A DNA stretch of 64,000 nt. It comes from Rhodococcus sp. G-MC3. Its GTDB lineage: Bacteria; Actinomycetota; Actinomycetes; Mycobacteriales; Mycobacteriaceae. How positions within the stretch are numbered: the stretch's first letter is position 1; the number at the start of each line of letters is the position of its first letter. A model generated the notes under the pieces. It made no database searches. It saw nothing but the letters and a program-made list of their open reading frames with translations, and was not told the DNA's origin. Positions 29,684 through 39,470 of the stretch are shown piece after piece. The stretch is taken from positions 186,001-250,000 of the forward strand of contig NZ_JASISW010000003.1 in NCBI RefSeq assembly GCF_030063335.1, read 5' to 3'. The position numbers were made by a program, and so were the translations under genes.

Positions 29684-31803
29684 CAGTTACTCCGCCGATC
29701 GCCAAAAAGGTTCCGCTGGAGCGGACACATCACGGCGATACGTTCGTCGACAACTACGAATGGTTGCGGGACAAGGAAAGCCCCGACGTGATTGCCTACC
29801 TCGAAGCCGAGAACGCCTACACCGAGCAGCAGACGGCCGGTCTGGAAGAGCTCCGCGGAAAGATCTTCGACGAGATCAAGTCGCGTACTCAGGAAACCGA
29901 TCTCTCGGTACCGACGCGCATGGGCGAGTGGTGGTACTACTCGCGCACCATCGAGGGCAAGTCCTACGGGCTCTCGTGCCGCTGCCCCGTCGATTCCCCC
30001 GACGACTGGACACCTCCGACCCTGTCCGGCCACGTTCCGAAGGAGCAGATCCTGCTCGATTCGAACCTCGAAGCCGAAGGCCATGACTTCTTCTCCCTCG
30101 GTGCGTTCTCGATCAGCCAGGATGGCAACCTGCTGGCGTATTCGACCGACACCGAGGGCGACGAGCGATACACACTGCGCTTCAAGGATCTTCGCACCGG
30201 TGAGTTGCTGAGCGACACCATCGACAAGGTCTCCACTGGTGCGACCTTCTCGATCGATCACGGCCACGTCTTCTACCAAACTGTCGACGAATCCTGGCGC
30301 CCCGACACCGTATGGCGCCACAAACTCGGCACCCCGGTTGACCAGGACGTCAAGGTCTTCCACGAGCCGGACGAGAGCTATTGGGTCGGCTTCGGGTCCA
30401 CTCGCAGTGAGAAGTACCTGATGATCTGGGTCGGCTCCAAGATCACCTCCGAATGCCTCGTCCTGGAATCGGAGAATCCCGAGGGCGAGTTCCGCGTCGT
30501 ACTGCCGCGAGTCGAAGGCGTGGAGTACAGCGTCGAACATGCGGTGGTGAAGGGCGAGGATCGATTCCTCATCCAGCACAACGGTTCCGTCAACGGTTGG
30601 GGAACCGCCGGGGAGAAGGCCGAGAACTTTCTGCTCGCCGACGCACCCGTCGACGATCCAGCGAATCAGACCATTCTCATCCAGCATCGCGAGGACGTGC
30701 GCCTCGAAGATGCCGACGCCTTCGCTGATCACCTCGTGCTCAGCTACCGCCGGGAAGCATTGACGCGCTTGGCTATCTGGCCGTTGGGTCCCGACGGCTA
30801 CGGCGAGTACCACGAGCTCGAGTTCGAGGAGGAGCTGTTCGCCGTCGGCTCCGGCTCGAATCCCGAATGGACGCAGCCACTGCTGCGCATGGCCTACACC
30901 TCGTTCACCACGCCCGGCAAGGTGTACGACTACGTGCTCGCGACAGGCGAGCTGCTGCTGCGTAAGTCGCAGCCGGTGCTCGGGGATTTCGATGCTTCGG
31001 ATTACGTGCAGCATCGGGATTGGGCCGTGGCGCCGGATGGAACACGAATTCCCCTGTCGGTCGTGCACCGCAAGGACGTCCCCGAGGGCCCTGCTCCGAC
31101 GCTTCTGTACGGCTACGGCTCGTACGAGGCGTCGATGGATCCGTCGTTCTCGGTAGCCCGCTTGTCGCTGCTGGATCGCGGCATCGTCTTCGTCGTCGCA
31201 CACGTGCGCGGCGGCGGTGAGATGGGAAGGCACTGGTACGAGAACGGCAAGACGCTGACGAAGAAGAACACCTTCACCGACTTCGTGTCTGCCGCAGAGC
31301 ATCTGATCGACTCCGGTCGTACGGCGCCGAAGCATCTCGTCGCCGACGGTGGTAGCGCCGGTGGGCTGTTGATGGGTGCCGTCGCGAACCTGGCGCCGGA
31401 ATTGTTCAACGGCATCCTCGCGAACGTGCCGTTCGTCGATCCGCTGACCTCGATCCTCGATCCGTCGCTTCCCTTGACGGTCATCGAATGGGACGAGTGG
31501 GGTAACCCGTTGGCGGACAAGGAGGTGTACGAGTACATGAAGTCGTACAGCCCCTACGAGAACATCGAAGCCAAGGACTACCCGTCGATCCTCGCGATTA
31601 CATCCATCAACGACACCCGTGTGCTGTACGTCGAACCCGCGAAATGGGTTGCGGCGCTGCGTGCAACCAAGACCGGCGACTCGGAATTGCTACTCAAGAC
31701 CGAGATGAGCGCAGGGCACGGCGGTGTCAGCGGGCGTTACGAGAAGTGGAAAGAGGCGGCGTTCGAGTACGCCTGGATCGTGAGCGCGACCGGCGCCATG
31801 TGA
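29680..31803 (+). CDS. ptrB: Oligopeptidase B (prolyl oligopeptidase family S9A)
   Basis: This 707-residue serine peptidase cuts short peptides, usually after basic residues, in the cytosol. It has an N-terminal beta-propeller (roughly residues 75-430) and a C-terminal alpha/beta hydrolase domain. The nucleophile is in GGSAGG, the acid in INDTRV, and the histidine in SAGHGG, all in family order. The ATG overlaps the purC stop, and the purC-ptrB arrangement matches mycobacteria, where ptrB is split (Rv0781/Rv0782). Here it is one intact reading frame. The TGA stop lies inside a palindromic repeat. Confidence 0.93.
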   Translation: MTVTPPIAKKVPLERTHHGDTFVDNYEWLRDKESPDVIAYLEAENAYTEQQTAGLEELRGKIFDEIKSRTQETDLSVPTRMGEWWYYSRTIEGKSYGLSCRCPVDSPDDWTPPTLSGHVPKEQILLDSNLEAEGHDFFSLGAFSISQDGNLLAYSTDTEGDERYTLRFKDLRTGELLSDTIDKVSTGATFSIDHGHVFYQTVDESWRPDTVWRHKLGTPVDQDVKVFHEPDESYWVGFGSTRSEKYLMIWVGSKITSECLVLESENPEGEFRVVLPRVEGVEYSVEHAVVKGEDRFLIQHNGSVNGWGTAGEKAENFLLADAPVDDPANQTILIQHREDVRLEDADAFADHLVLSYRREALTRLAIWPLGPDGYGEYHELEFEEELFAVGSGSNPEWTQPLLRMAYTSFTTPGKVYDYVLATGELLLRKSQPVLGDFDASDYVQHRDWAVAPDGTRIPLSVVHRKDVPEGPAPTLLYGYGSYEASMDPSFSVARLSLLDRGIVFVVAHVRGGGEMGRHWYENGKTLTKKNTFTDFVSAAEHLIDSGRTAPKHLVADGGSAGGLLMGAVANLAPELFNGILANVPFVDPLTSILDPSLPLTVIEWDEWGNPLADKEVYEYMKSYSPYENIEAKDYPSILAITSINDTRVLYVEPAKWVAALRATKTGDSELLLKTEMSAGHGGVSGRYEKWKEAAFEYAWIVSATGAM

Positions 31804-31842
31804 GTGGAACTACGTCGCCTGTGACGTATTTCCACTCACATG
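31797..31842. repeat. Palindromic intergenic repeat, copy 2 (contains the ptrB stop)
   Basis: Arms CATGTGAGTGGAACTACGTC and GACGTATTTCCACTCACATG pair at 19 of 20 positions around a 6-base loop. The ptrB TGA falls within the left arm. It separates two convergent genes, so a bidirectional termination role is plausible. Confidence 0.8.
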
Positions 31843-31846
31843 CGCG

Positions 31847-32527
31847 TCAGCGCCAGACGTACCGAACTTGAGGCCGACCGGCCTTGCCGTACTCGGTGTT
31901 CCGGGTAACCAGGCCGTCGTCGGCGAGTCGTTCGAGGTACCGCCACGCCGTCACTCGGGATACACCGACGAGTTTGGCGGCCTCGGATGCATTCAGTCCG
32001 CCCGGTGCATCGCGGACGATGGCGGTGACCCCGTCCATCGTCTGCGGTGCAATACCTTTGGGAGTGGACGCCCGCTCGTCGGCGGTCCTCAGGTGCGACA
32101 TTGCCCGATCGATATCTCGTTGACTGGCTGCGTTCTCACCTGCCGGTAGGGCGTCGTGAAACTCGCGGTAGCGTTCCAGTTTGTCTCGAAAAGCCGCGAA
32201 GGTGAACGGCTTCAACAGATACAGCACCACGCCGTGCGCGACGGCGGACCGCACTACCGCCAGATCTCGTTCGGAGGTGATGGCGATGACGTCCGGGCTC
32301 GGCCGCAGACCACCGAGCGCAGCGGCAACATCGATGCCGTTGGCGTCGGGTAAGCCGATGTCCAGCAGTACCAGATCAATCGGCGTTTCCGCCTCGCTTG
32401 CCGCACGCATTGCACGCGATCCCGTGTGCGCCATGCCGACAACGGTGAACCCGGGTACGCGTTCGACGTACGTTTTGTGCGCCTCGGCGATGAGCACCTC
32501 GTCCTCGACGATCAACACCCTGATCAC
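31847..32527 (-). CDS. CitB/DctR-type response regulator
   Basis: This 226-residue regulator has a receiver domain with VEDE acidic residues near 7-10, the phospho-acceptor Asp in LVLLDIGLPD near residue 56, and the LLKPF lysine near residue 106. The C-terminal helix-turn-helix (NASEAAKLVGVSRVTAWRYL) is followed by a wing. The layout is that of CitB/DpiA/DctR regulators that work with CitA-type sensors. Its ATG overlaps the sensor gene's stop by 4 bases, and the dicarboxylate carrier gene lies divergently beyond, so it probably activates dctA in response to an external organic acid. Confidence 0.92.
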   Translation of the reverse strand: MIRVLIVEDEVLIAEAHKTYVERVPGFTVVGMAHTGSRAMRAASEAETPIDLVLLDIGLPDANGIDVAAALGGLRPSPDVIAITSERDLAVVRSAVAHGVVLYLLKPFTFAAFRDKLERYREFHDALPAGENAASQRDIDRAMSHLRTADERASTPKGIAPQTMDGVTAIVRDAPGGLNASEAAKLVGVSRVTAWRYLERLADDGLVTRNTEYGKAGRPQVRYVWR

Positions 32528-34077
32528 GACGAATGCCCTACCGGGATTTTTGCTGTGAGCACCGAGCCATAGGTGACCTCGGAGGTCAGCGCACCGCGAT
32601 ACCGCGAGACGACCTGAGTGACGAGGGCGAGCCCGAGTCCCCGTGAACCTGCCTTGGTGGAGTAGCCGCGGGTGAGAGCCGTCTTCAATACGTCGTCATC
32701 CATACCGGGGCCGCTGTCGGACACCCTTACCACCAGTTCCGACGACGAATCACGTACTGTCACTTCGACCCACGGCTGATCGGATTCTTTCGACGCATCG
32801 ATTGCATTGTCTATCAGATTGCCGACCAGCGTGACCAATTCGCGTGGAGTGACGATACCCGCGTGATCGAGTGCAGTGTCTTCGGTGATCGTCAGTTCCA
32901 CCCCCTGCTCGGCGGCTTGACCGACCTTGCCGAGCAGCAGTGCAGCGAGCGCAGGCTCGTTGACGTTTCCCATCAGTCGGTCGATGAGATGCTGCGAGAG
33001 TTCCAGATCGGCCGTCGCGAATTCCACGGCTTCGTTCGGGCGTCCGAGTTCGACCATCGTGATCACCGTGTGCAGGCGGTTGGCCGACTCGTGGGCCTGT
33101 GAGCGCAACGATTCGGCGAAGCCGCGTATCGAGTCGAGTTCGCCCATCACGCCTTGGAGTTCCGTGCGGTCGCGGATGCTGAGAACGTCGCCGAGACGTC
33201 GCCCCTCCCACATGACCGGATCCTGATTGACGACGAGGATGCGGGAGCTGGTGAGATGCAGCTCGCCGTTCAACGATCCAGGTTCCAAGTGCTGCAAGGA
33301 TTCCGGCAGATCCTCCCGGCGCACCGGGCCGTCGGGCAGATCGAGAAGGCGCCTCGCCTCGTCGTTGACGATCTCCGCGGAGTCGTTTTTCCCGAAGACG
33401 ACCAAGCCCTCGCTGATGGAGTGCAGGACGGCGTCGTGATGCTCGTACATGGTGCGCAGCTCCGCCGGCGCCATCCCGAGGGTTTGCCGCCGCAGACGGC
33501 GGCTGAGCAGCACCGAACCGATCGTCGCGACGATGAACGCGGCGATCACGACGCCGATGATGAGCGGCAACCCCGACACGAATTGATCGCTGATCTTCGC
33601 CCTTGTGACACCCGCCGACACGAGTCCGACGATCCGACCACCGTCGTCGGTTACCGGAGTGACCGACCGAATCGAAGGGCCGAGTGATCCCACATAGGTC
33701 TCGGTGAACGTCTCACCGGCAAGTGCGCGATCGATGTTCCCGCTGAACGGCTTACCGATCAGGTCGACGGTGGTGTGGGTGAACCTGGTCCGGTCCGGAG
33801 CCATGACGACGATGAAGTCGACACCGGTGACCTTCCGAATTCGCTCGGTCTCGGGCTGCAGATAGGCGGTGGGGTCATTGGATGCGATCGCCAGTGGGGT
33901 CGACGGTTCGTTGGCGATGCTGGCCGCCACGGCAATGACTTCCCGCCGCGTCGCATCGTCACTGTTGGATCGTTCGTTGATGACGGTGAGGATCCCGCCG
34001 GCGAGCACGATGACGGCTGTCACGACCAATTGCAGGACAAGAACCTGCCCCGCGACGCTGGTCGGACGCTTCGCCAC
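32524..34077 (-). CDS. CitA/DctS-type sensor histidine kinase
   Basis: This membrane sensor is predicted to bind a di- or tricarboxylate outside the cell and phosphorylate the adjacent regulator. Helix 1 is near residues 12-34, an extracytoplasmic PAS-like domain (containing VTGVDFIVVM and GKPFSG) spans roughly 40-165, and helix 2 is near 170-195. A cytoplasmic PAS domain, a dimerisation helix with the phospho-His in SQAHESANRLHT, and an ATPase domain with N-box NLIDNAIDA and SDSGPGMDD follow. GTG 34077 gives 517 residues; reading from 34182 or 34158 would add a poorly conserved N-terminus, so the start is uncertain. It diverges from dctA. Confidence 0.88.
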   Translation of the reverse strand: MAKRPTSVAGQVLVLQLVVTAVIVLAGGILTVINERSNSDDATRREVIAVAASIANEPSTPLAIASNDPTAYLQPETERIRKVTGVDFIVVMAPDRTRFTHTTVDLIGKPFSGNIDRALAGETFTETYVGSLGPSIRSVTPVTDDGGRIVGLVSAGVTRAKISDQFVSGLPLIIGVVIAAFIVATIGSVLLSRRLRRQTLGMAPAELRTMYEHHDAVLHSISEGLVVFGKNDSAEIVNDEARRLLDLPDGPVRREDLPESLQHLEPGSLNGELHLTSSRILVVNQDPVMWEGRRLGDVLSIRDRTELQGVMGELDSIRGFAESLRSQAHESANRLHTVITMVELGRPNEAVEFATADLELSQHLIDRLMGNVNEPALAALLLGKVGQAAEQGVELTITEDTALDHAGIVTPRELVTLVGNLIDNAIDASKESDQPWVEVTVRDSSSELVVRVSDSGPGMDDDVLKTALTRGYSTKAGSRGLGLALVTQVVSRYRGALTSEVTYGSVLTAKIPVGHSS

Positions 34078-34212
34078 GTTGTCGTGCCTCGTTTCTTTCC
34101 TCGAACCTGTGAACAGAATGAACGTATTCGTGACTGTCGTCACGATTTCAACCAACATCGTCCTTAGCGAGGGGTGATCCAACTCACTCCATTAGTCACA
34201 AAGGACGTACTC

Positions 34213-35601
34213 ATGACTACCAGCATCGACGCTGACAGACACCAGGACCCAACACCGGAACCGAAGAAGAAGCGCGACAAGACTCACTGGCTCTACATCG
34301 CGGTGATCATCGCCGTGGTCGCCGGCGTCATTGTCGGCCTTCTCTGGAAAGACGTCGGCGTCGAACTCGCCGTTCTTGGAACCCTGTTCGTCAGCTTGAT
34401 CAAGATGATGATCAGCCCGGTCATCTTCTGCACCATCGTCCTCGGTATCGGATCGGTGCGAGCGGCCGCCAGCGTCGGCAAGGTCGGCGGCTTGGCACTG
34501 GCGTACTTCCTGAGTATGTCGACCATCGCGCTCGGCATCGGCATGGTCGTCGGCAACCTAATTCAACCCGGTGACGGTCTGGACATCCCGGCCAGCGGCG
34601 GAGCCGACGACCTCGTGAAGACCGCGGAGGCGGCCGGCGGCACCATGGACTTCATCGCCGGAATCATCCCGACGTCGCTGCTCTCGTCGCTGACCGAGGG
34701 TTCAGTGCTGCAGACGCTGTTCGTCGCCATCCTCGTCGGCTTCGCATTGCAGGCCATGGGTAAGCAGGGCGAGGGCATCCTCAAGGGCATCGGCGCCGTG
34801 CAGAAGCTCGTCTTCCGCATCCTGACGATGATCCTGTGGCTTGCCCCGATCGGCGCCTTCGGTGCCATCGCTGGAGTCGTCGGTGCTACCGGATTCGACG
34901 CCGTCATCCAGCTCGGCACCCTGATGCTGGCGTTCTACATCACCTGCATCATCTTCGTTTTCGGTTTCCTCGGCCTGATTTTGCGCTTCGTCACCGGCTT
35001 CTCGATCTTCAAGCTCGTGAAGTACCTGGCACGTGAGTATCTGCTCATCGTCGCGACCAGCTCGTCGGAGTCGGCTTTGCCGCGTCTGATCGCCAAGATG
35101 GAACACGTCGGCGTCGAGCGCACCACCGTCGGCATAGTCGTTCCCACCGGCTACTCGTTCAACCTCGACGGCACCGCCATCTACCTGACGATGGCCTCGA
35201 TCTTCATCGCCGACGCCATGAACCTGCCGCTGTCGATTCCCGAGCAGTTCTCGCTCCTGCTGTTCATGATCATCGCCTCCAAGGGTGCAGCCGGAGTCTC
35301 CGGTGCCGGCCTGGCAACCCTGGCCGGCGGCCTGTCGAGCCACCGCCCCGAGCTGCTCGACGGTATCGGCCTGATCGTCGGTATCGACCGGTTCATGTCC
35401 GAAGCCCGCGCGGTCACGAACTTCTCCGGCAACGCCGTTGCAACCCTTCTGGTGGGAACGTGGACCAAGACGCTCGATGCATCGAGAGTCAAAACCGTGC
35501 TCGACGGGAACCTGCCGTTCGACGAGGCGACGATGATCGACGATCACCTGCCCGAGGACGACAAGCGGGTCGAGCTACAGAAGACTGCCACCACGGCCTA
35601 G
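34213..35601 (+). CDS. dctA: C4-dicarboxylate:cation symporter (DAACS family)
   Basis: This 462-residue membrane carrier would take up succinate, fumarate or malate with cations. It has about eight helices and two re-entrant loops. The serine-rich motif TSSSESALPRL and the later GYSFNLDGTAIY and GAAGVSGAGLATL segments mark the substrate and ion site of the DctA/GltP family. The ATG at 34213 has AAGGA seven bases before it. Beside the divergent CitA/CitB-like pair, induction by external dicarboxylates is the natural model. Two hairpins follow the stop. A glutamate substrate is a less likely alternative. Confidence 0.9.
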   Translation: MTTSIDADRHQDPTPEPKKKRDKTHWLYIAVIIAVVAGVIVGLLWKDVGVELAVLGTLFVSLIKMMISPVIFCTIVLGIGSVRAAASVGKVGGLALAYFLSMSTIALGIGMVVGNLIQPGDGLDIPASGGADDLVKTAEAAGGTMDFIAGIIPTSLLSSLTEGSVLQTLFVAILVGFALQAMGKQGEGILKGIGAVQKLVFRILTMILWLAPIGAFGAIAGVVGATGFDAVIQLGTLMLAFYITCIIFVFGFLGLILRFVTGFSIFKLVKYLAREYLLIVATSSSESALPRLIAKMEHVGVERTTVGIVVPTGYSFNLDGTAIYLTMASIFIADAMNLPLSIPEQFSLLLFMIIASKGAAGVSGAGLATLAGGLSSHRPELLDGIGLIVGIDRFMSEARAVTNFSGNAVATLLVGTWTKTLDASRVKTVLDGNLPFDEATMIDDHLPEDDKRVELQKTATTA

Positions 35602-35607
35602 GACCTG

Positions 35608-35637
35608 CCGGGCGCTGCGCACCCCCCCAGCGCCCGG
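35608..35637 (+). terminator. GC-rich hairpin after dctA
   Basis: CCGGGCGCT (35608-35616) pairs with AGCGCCCGG (35629-35637) just after the dctA stop. It has no T tract and precedes a second, classic terminator hairpin. Confidence 0.6.
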
Positions 35638-35655
35638 TTCGGAAAAGAACAGATG

Positions 35656-35690
35656 GAACGGCCCCACATCAAGGGGCCGTTCTTTCTGCT
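35656..35690 (+). terminator. Rho-independent terminator of dctA
   Basis: GAACGGCCCC (35656-35665) pairs perfectly with GGGGCCGTTC (35673-35682) around a 7-base loop and is followed by the T-rich tract TTTCTGCT. This is the most typical intrinsic terminator in the window. Confidence 0.85.
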
Positions 35691-35738
35691 CTTCGTACGG
35701 TCAATTCTTCTTCACGGGGTGCTCACAGGTAAGTTCGG

Positions 35739-36248
35739 ATGATGACTGAAGTCCAGAACATCGGCATCAATACGCTGGGCGGTGCGCCCACCACGCTCGA
35801 TGAGTACGCCGGCAGGGCAGTGCTGATCGTCAACGTCGCCTCGAAGTGCGGCTTGACTCCTCAGTACGCCACGCTGGAAAAATTGGCCACCGAATACGCT
35901 GCCCAGGGCCTGTCGGTCATCGGCATCCCGTGCAACCAGTTCGGCGCACAGGAACCAGGCTCTGCCGAGGAAATCGAATCGTTCTGCTCGACCACCTACG
36001 GCGTCACCTTCCCGATGATGGAGAAGGTCGACGTCAACGGCGAGAACCAGCACCCGCTGTACGCCGAGCTCAGCAAGACCGAGGACGCCGAAGGCAACGC
36101 AGGCGACATTCAGTGGAACTTCGAGAAGTTCCTGATCTCGCCGGACGGTGTCGTCACCAACCGTTTCCGTCCCCGCACGGAGCCGGACGCACCCGAGGTG
36201 CTGGCCGCGATCGACAAGATCCTGCCGAAGGAAACCATCGCCGTTTAG
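35739..36248 (+). CDS. Glutathione peroxidase-family thiol peroxidase
   Basis: This 169-residue peroxidase reduces hydroperoxides. The catalytic residue is cysteine (ASKCGLTPQY), not selenocysteine, and the Gln (PCNQFGAQEPG) and Trp (WNFEKF) of the triad are present. Actinobacteria generally lack glutathione, so thioredoxin or mycothiol-linked reductants are more likely electron donors; this is inferred from the family. It starts with tandem ATGs at 35739 and 35742. It is probably transcribed on its own after the dctA terminator. Confidence 0.93.
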   Translation: MMTEVQNIGINTLGGAPTTLDEYAGRAVLIVNVASKCGLTPQYATLEKLATEYAAQGLSVIGIPCNQFGAQEPGSAEEIESFCSTTYGVTFPMMEKVDVNGENQHPLYAELSKTEDAEGNAGDIQWNFEKFLISPDGVVTNRFRPRTEPDAPEVLAAIDKILPKETIAV

Positions 36249-36303
36249 ACGCGGTCAATTCTCCCGTCGAGCCTCGTTCACCCTGGTGTGCGAGGCTCGC
36301 GGC

Positions 36304-37002
36304 ATGTCTGGAGCACTGATCGTGTCAGTGAGCGGAATCAACAACGACACCTGCGAGCACGCAGCAGAATTTGCGCGTGAACTCGACAGGCGCGGCGTCG
36401 CGCTGTCGCTGCTCGTTGCGCCTCGCTTGAAGGACAAATATCGCCTGACGCAGGACGAGAGCACTCAGGACTGGCTGCGTAACCGTCGTGACGGGGGCGA
36501 TGCAATCGTCCTGCACGGGTACGACCAGGCCGCGACGAAACACCGTCGCGCCGAGTTCGCAGCGTTACCCCGGCACGAGGCCAGGCTGCGGCTGATGGCG
36601 GCGGACCGCGTCATGGAACAGACCGGGCTGCGCACCCGGGTGTTTGCGGCCCCGAGGTGGATCGCCTCGCCCGGTGCGGTTGCCGCCCTCCCGGACGCGG
36701 GATTCCGAATGATCGCGGGCATCAGTGGAATTCACGATTTCGAGACCGGATCGGTGACGCGGGCGAGGGTTCTGGGTATCGGTGAAGGATTCAAGGCCGA
36801 ACCGTGGTGGTGCCGAGCACTCGTGATCGGGGCGGGCCGGACCGCTCGGCGCGGTGGCTTGGTTCGATTGGCCATCAGTGCAAAGCAATTGGGAAGAACC
36901 GGTCCTCGGCAGGCAATGCTCGACGCCGTCGACCTCGCGATGTACAGCGGTGCCGTCCCGAGTGTGTACGAGCATCCACGTCCGGTCCGCAAGGCTGCGT
37001 AG
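36304..37002 (+). CDS. DUF2334 polysaccharide deacetylase-like protein
   Basis: This 232-residue protein belongs to the DUF2334 branch of the NodB-like carbohydrate esterase fold. Seen features are a starting beta strand LIVSVSG, the HGYDQ segment in place of a classical metal-binding HxxxH block, and FAAPRWIASPGAV, which resembles the R-x-P motif region. Whether it is catalytically active or what polysaccharide it acts on is unknown. ATG 36304 is chosen because upstream in-frame sequence is the other-frame reading of the peroxidase gene. Neighbours give no functional hint. Confidence 0.72.
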   Translation: MSGALIVSVSGINNDTCEHAAEFARELDRRGVALSLLVAPRLKDKYRLTQDESTQDWLRNRRDGGDAIVLHGYDQAATKHRRAEFAALPRHEARLRLMAADRVMEQTGLRTRVFAAPRWIASPGAVAALPDAGFRMIAGISGIHDFETGSVTRARVLGIGEGFKAEPWWCRALVIGAGRTARRGGLVRLAISAKQLGRTGPRQAMLDAVDLAMYSGAVPSVYEHPRPVRKAA

Positions 37003-37090
37003 CCGTCGCCTTTATGCAATTGTGACGTAACGGACCTTTCGGTACGGAAGATGTACTCCTCGACGGTGCAACCGATTTCGAGGCGGCAAG

Positions 37091-37729
37091 ATGAAGAAAC
37101 TTCTGCTCGTGGCGATCAGCGTGATGGCATTGGTGGCCTGCGGAAACTCCGAAGACGGTGACGCGACGGCTGTGGCGGAATCCTCGGCGGCGCCGGGCAG
37201 GCAAAGCGTCACCCAGACCCCGGAGCTGTCGATCCCTGCCCTGCCGCCGGTGGTCAGCGGGGCGCCGGTGCCCGCGCCGGGGTTGCTTCCGACCGCTGAT
37301 GCCGGATCGCCCCAGGCAGCGCCCGCCCAGCCCGCGCAGTGCATCTCGATGGGATCGCCCGTGGTGACGAACGCGTTGGCAACGATTCCCGCGTATTTCG
37401 ACGGCACCCCATGGGTTGCCTACGACATGGGTGATCCCTGCGCGTTGTTCACCTGGGTCTCCGCGACCGCGCCCATGGCGACATCCAGCACCCCTGACCA
37501 CCATCTGTTCTTCGCCGACGGCGTCTACCTCGGCACCGCAACGCTCGAGCCCTACAGCTTCTCGTCGGTGTCCGGTCAGACCGCGGACACCATCACAATC
37601 GGCTATCGGTGGCTCGTCGGCGACGAGGCTTTCGCCGATCCGCAGGGAGGGCCTGCATCCATCCGCTACGAGTGGGACGGCTCGACGGTGACCATGCGCG
37701 ATACTCTGCCGACCGAAGTCACCGGCTAG
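37091..37729 (+). CDS. LppP/LprE-like secreted lipoprotein
   Basis: This is a 212-residue predicted lipoprotein. A Lys-Lys N-terminus and hydrophobic core end in the lipobox LVAC (Cys17). A Pro/Ala-rich linker follows up to residue 80. The compact C-terminal domain has two Cys residues (QCISMG and DPCALF) likely to form a disulphide, with aromatic YRW and DHHLFF segments. It resembles actinobacterial LppP/LprE proteins of unknown function. The gene is monocistronic, and its 3' end overlaps the convergent gene by four bases. Confidence 0.78.
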   Translation: MKKLLLVAISVMALVACGNSEDGDATAVAESSAAPGRQSVTQTPELSIPALPPVVSGAPVPAPGLLPTADAGSPQAAPAQPAQCISMGSPVVTNALATIPAYFDGTPWVAYDMGDPCALFTWVSATAPMATSSTPDHHLFFADGVYLGTATLEPYSFSSVSGQTADTITIGYRWLVGDEAFADPQGGPASIRYEWDGSTVTMRDTLPTEVTG

Positions 37730-38364
37730 ATCGAGACCGAGGATTCCTCCGGAAGCTCTCGGAAATCGGCGTCGGACATTTCTTTGAACCGGCCGTAATA
37801 GATGCCACGGGCTTGCTCGGCGATCGTGGCCTGGTGGATTGGAAACGCAACCCGCGGTGCGACCGCGCGGAGAAACTCGATGTTCTCGGACAGTTTCGAC
37901 CACGGCGCCGCGGTGGGCAGTGCCAGCACGTCGACCGTCTGCTCGGGCACGAACAGCGAGTCGCCCGGATGCATCAGCTCCGCTGGATTTTCGGGGGTGC
38001 CGAGAAGAAAGCCAGTGTTGTCGATCACGGGAAGTTCGGGGTGGATCACCGCGTGGGTGCCCCCGATGCCGGTCACCTGAATGCCGCCGACGGTGAAGAC
38101 ATCTCCGGCGTGGGTCGCGGTCCAACGTCCGCCGAGTTGCGACGCCGTCATCGGGTCGCTGTACAGCGCCGCCCCCGGATTGCCTTCCAGCAGAGCGGGA
38201 AGGCGCCCCTGATCGACGTGATCTGGATGCTGGTGGGTGATCAGAATGGCGTCGAGGCCGGTGATGCCGTCGAAACCGTGGGAGAAGTTGCCCGGGTCGA
38301 AGAGCACGGTTGTGCCGTTCAGTTCGACCAGCAAGCACGAGTGTCCGAAGTGAGTCAGTCGCAT
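37726..38364 (-). CDS. Metallo-beta-lactamase-fold hydrolase (UlaG-like)
   Basis: This 212-residue protein has the MBL metal motif THQHPDHVD near residue 45, an N-terminal GHSCLLVE strand, and later His residues in [10 protein letters not shown] and FPIHQA that would complete a two-metal site. The length and the [10 protein letters not shown] start fit small UlaG/YtkL-like enzymes. The substrate is unknown. It is transcribed opposite to the flanking genes and diverges from purS, with about 97 bases between the start codons. Confidence 0.82.
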   Translation of the reverse strand: MRLTHFGHSCLLVELNGTTVLFDPGNFSHGFDGITGLDAILITHQHPDHVDQGRLPALLEGNPGAALYSDPMTASQLGGRWTATHAGDVFTVGGIQVTGIGGTHAVIHPELPVIDNTGFLLGTPENPAELMHPGDSLFVPEQTVDVLALPTAAPWSKLSENIEFLRAVAPRVAFPIHQATIAEQARGIYYGRFKEMSDADFRELPEESSVSI

Positions 38365-38384
38365 AACTCCACAGTAAGCGCGGT

Positions 38385-38414
38385 TTCACAGGTCCTGCCG
38401 GGTCTGCGTAGACT
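38385..38414 (+). promoter_or_regulatory. Putative purSQ promoter
   Basis: TTCACA (-35) and TAGACT (-10) are separated by 18 bases and lie about 48 bases upstream of the purS GTG. AAGGAG at 38449-38454 is the ribosome site. The same TAGACT hexamer precedes purF and purL. Confidence 0.55.
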
Positions 38415-38461
38415 CCGACCTGCCGGTACCGATCATTTCTGTCGTTTCAAGGAGCTCCCAC

Positions 38462-38698
38462 GTGGCCCGAGTTGTTGTCGATGTCATGCCCAAGGCCGAA
38501 ATTCTCGACCCTCAAGGTCAGGCCATCGCAGGTGCGCTCGGTCGCCTCGGCGTCGCCGGAGTCTCCGACGTGCGTCAGGGCAAGCGTTTCGAGCTCGAGG
38601 TCGACGACAGCGTCGACGATGCCGAGCTCGAGAAGATCGCCGAGTCGCTCCTCGCGAACACCGTGATCGAGGACTGGAAGGTCACCCGACTCTCATGA
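38462..38698 (+). CDS. purS: FGAM synthase subunit PurS
   Basis: This 78-residue protein is the small structural subunit of the three-part phosphoribosylformylglycinamidine synthase (PurS-PurQ-PurL). It bridges the glutaminase and synthetase subunits for ammonia transfer. The sequence [18 protein letters not shown] with the following VRQGKRFE is characteristic. The GTG start has an AAGGAG site 8 bases upstream. The stop overlaps the purQ ATG (ATGA). Confidence 0.95.
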   Translation: MARVVVDVMPKAEILDPQGQAIAGALGRLGVAGVSDVRQGKRFELEVDDSVDDAELEKIAESLLANTVIEDWKVTRLS

Positions 38699-39372
38699 GT
38701 GCTCGTATCGGTGTGATCACGTTTCCCGGAACTCTCGACGACGTCGACGCCTCACGCGCCGTCACGCTCGCAGGCGGCGAAGCTGTCAGCCTGTGGCACG
38801 CCGACGCCGACCTGAAGAATGTCGACGCCATCGTCGTTCCCGGCGGCTTCTCCTACGGCGACTACCTCCGCGCCGGGGCCATCGCGCGGTTCGCCCCCGT
38901 CATGGAATCCGTCGTGAAGGCAGCCGAAGGCGGCATGCCCGTCCTCGGAATCTGCAACGGTTTCCAGGTCCTGTGCGAGGTCGGCTTGCTTCCTGGTGCG
39001 TTGACCCGCAACGAGAAGCTGCACTTCGTGTGCCGTGACCAGTGGCTGAAGGTCGAGAACACCGACACTGCATGGTCCTCGCGATACGAACCGGGAGCCG
39101 AGATCCTCGTGCCGGTCAAGAACGCCGAAGGCCGGTTCCAGGCATCGCCGAAGGTACTCGACGAGCTCGAAGGCGACGGCCGCGTGGTGTTCCGTTACAG
39201 CGGATCCAACCCGAACGGCTCGCAGCGCGATATCGCAGGCATCTCTTCGGCCAACGGCCGCGTCGTCGGAATAATGCCGCACCCCGAGCACGCCACCGAG
39301 CCCCTCACCGGACCGAGCGACGACGGGCTCGGCATCTTCTACTCTGCGTTGGACGCAATCGTTTCTGCGTAG
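38695..39372 (+). CDS. purQ: FGAM synthase glutaminase subunit PurQ
   Basis: This 225-residue class I glutamine amidotransferase feeds ammonia to PurL in purine synthesis. The nucleophile is in the GICNGFQ motif near residue 85, and the His-Glu pair is in PHPEH near residue 198. [12 protein letters not shown] marks the oxyanion region. Translational coupling to purS fits equal subunit supply; purL lies separately 2.3 kb downstream. A palindromic repeat follows the stop. Confidence 0.96.
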   Translation: MSARIGVITFPGTLDDVDASRAVTLAGGEAVSLWHADADLKNVDAIVVPGGFSYGDYLRAGAIARFAPVMESVVKAAEGGMPVLGICNGFQVLCEVGLLPGALTRNEKLHFVCRDQWLKVENTDTAWSSRYEPGAEILVPVKNAEGRFQASPKVLDELEGDGRVVFRYSGSNPNGSQRDIAGISSANGRVVGIMPHPEHATEPLTGPSDDGLGIFYSALDAIVSA

Positions 39373-39384
39373 GGGCCTTCGGCC

Positions 39385-39430
39385 CATGTGCGCGGAAATA
39401 CGTCCCAGGCGACGTATTTTCACGCACATG
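39385..39430. repeat. Palindromic intergenic repeat, copy 3
   Basis: CATGTGCGCGGAAATACGTC and GACGTATTTTCACGCACATG pair at 18 of 20 positions around a 6-base loop. A small GGGCC-TTC-GGCCC hairpin abuts its left side. It begins 12 bases after the purQ stop and may end the purSQ transcript. Confidence 0.8.
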
Positions 39431-39470
39431 CGCGGAGCGCACGTGCGGCGGCAAATGACAGAATGGTTCC

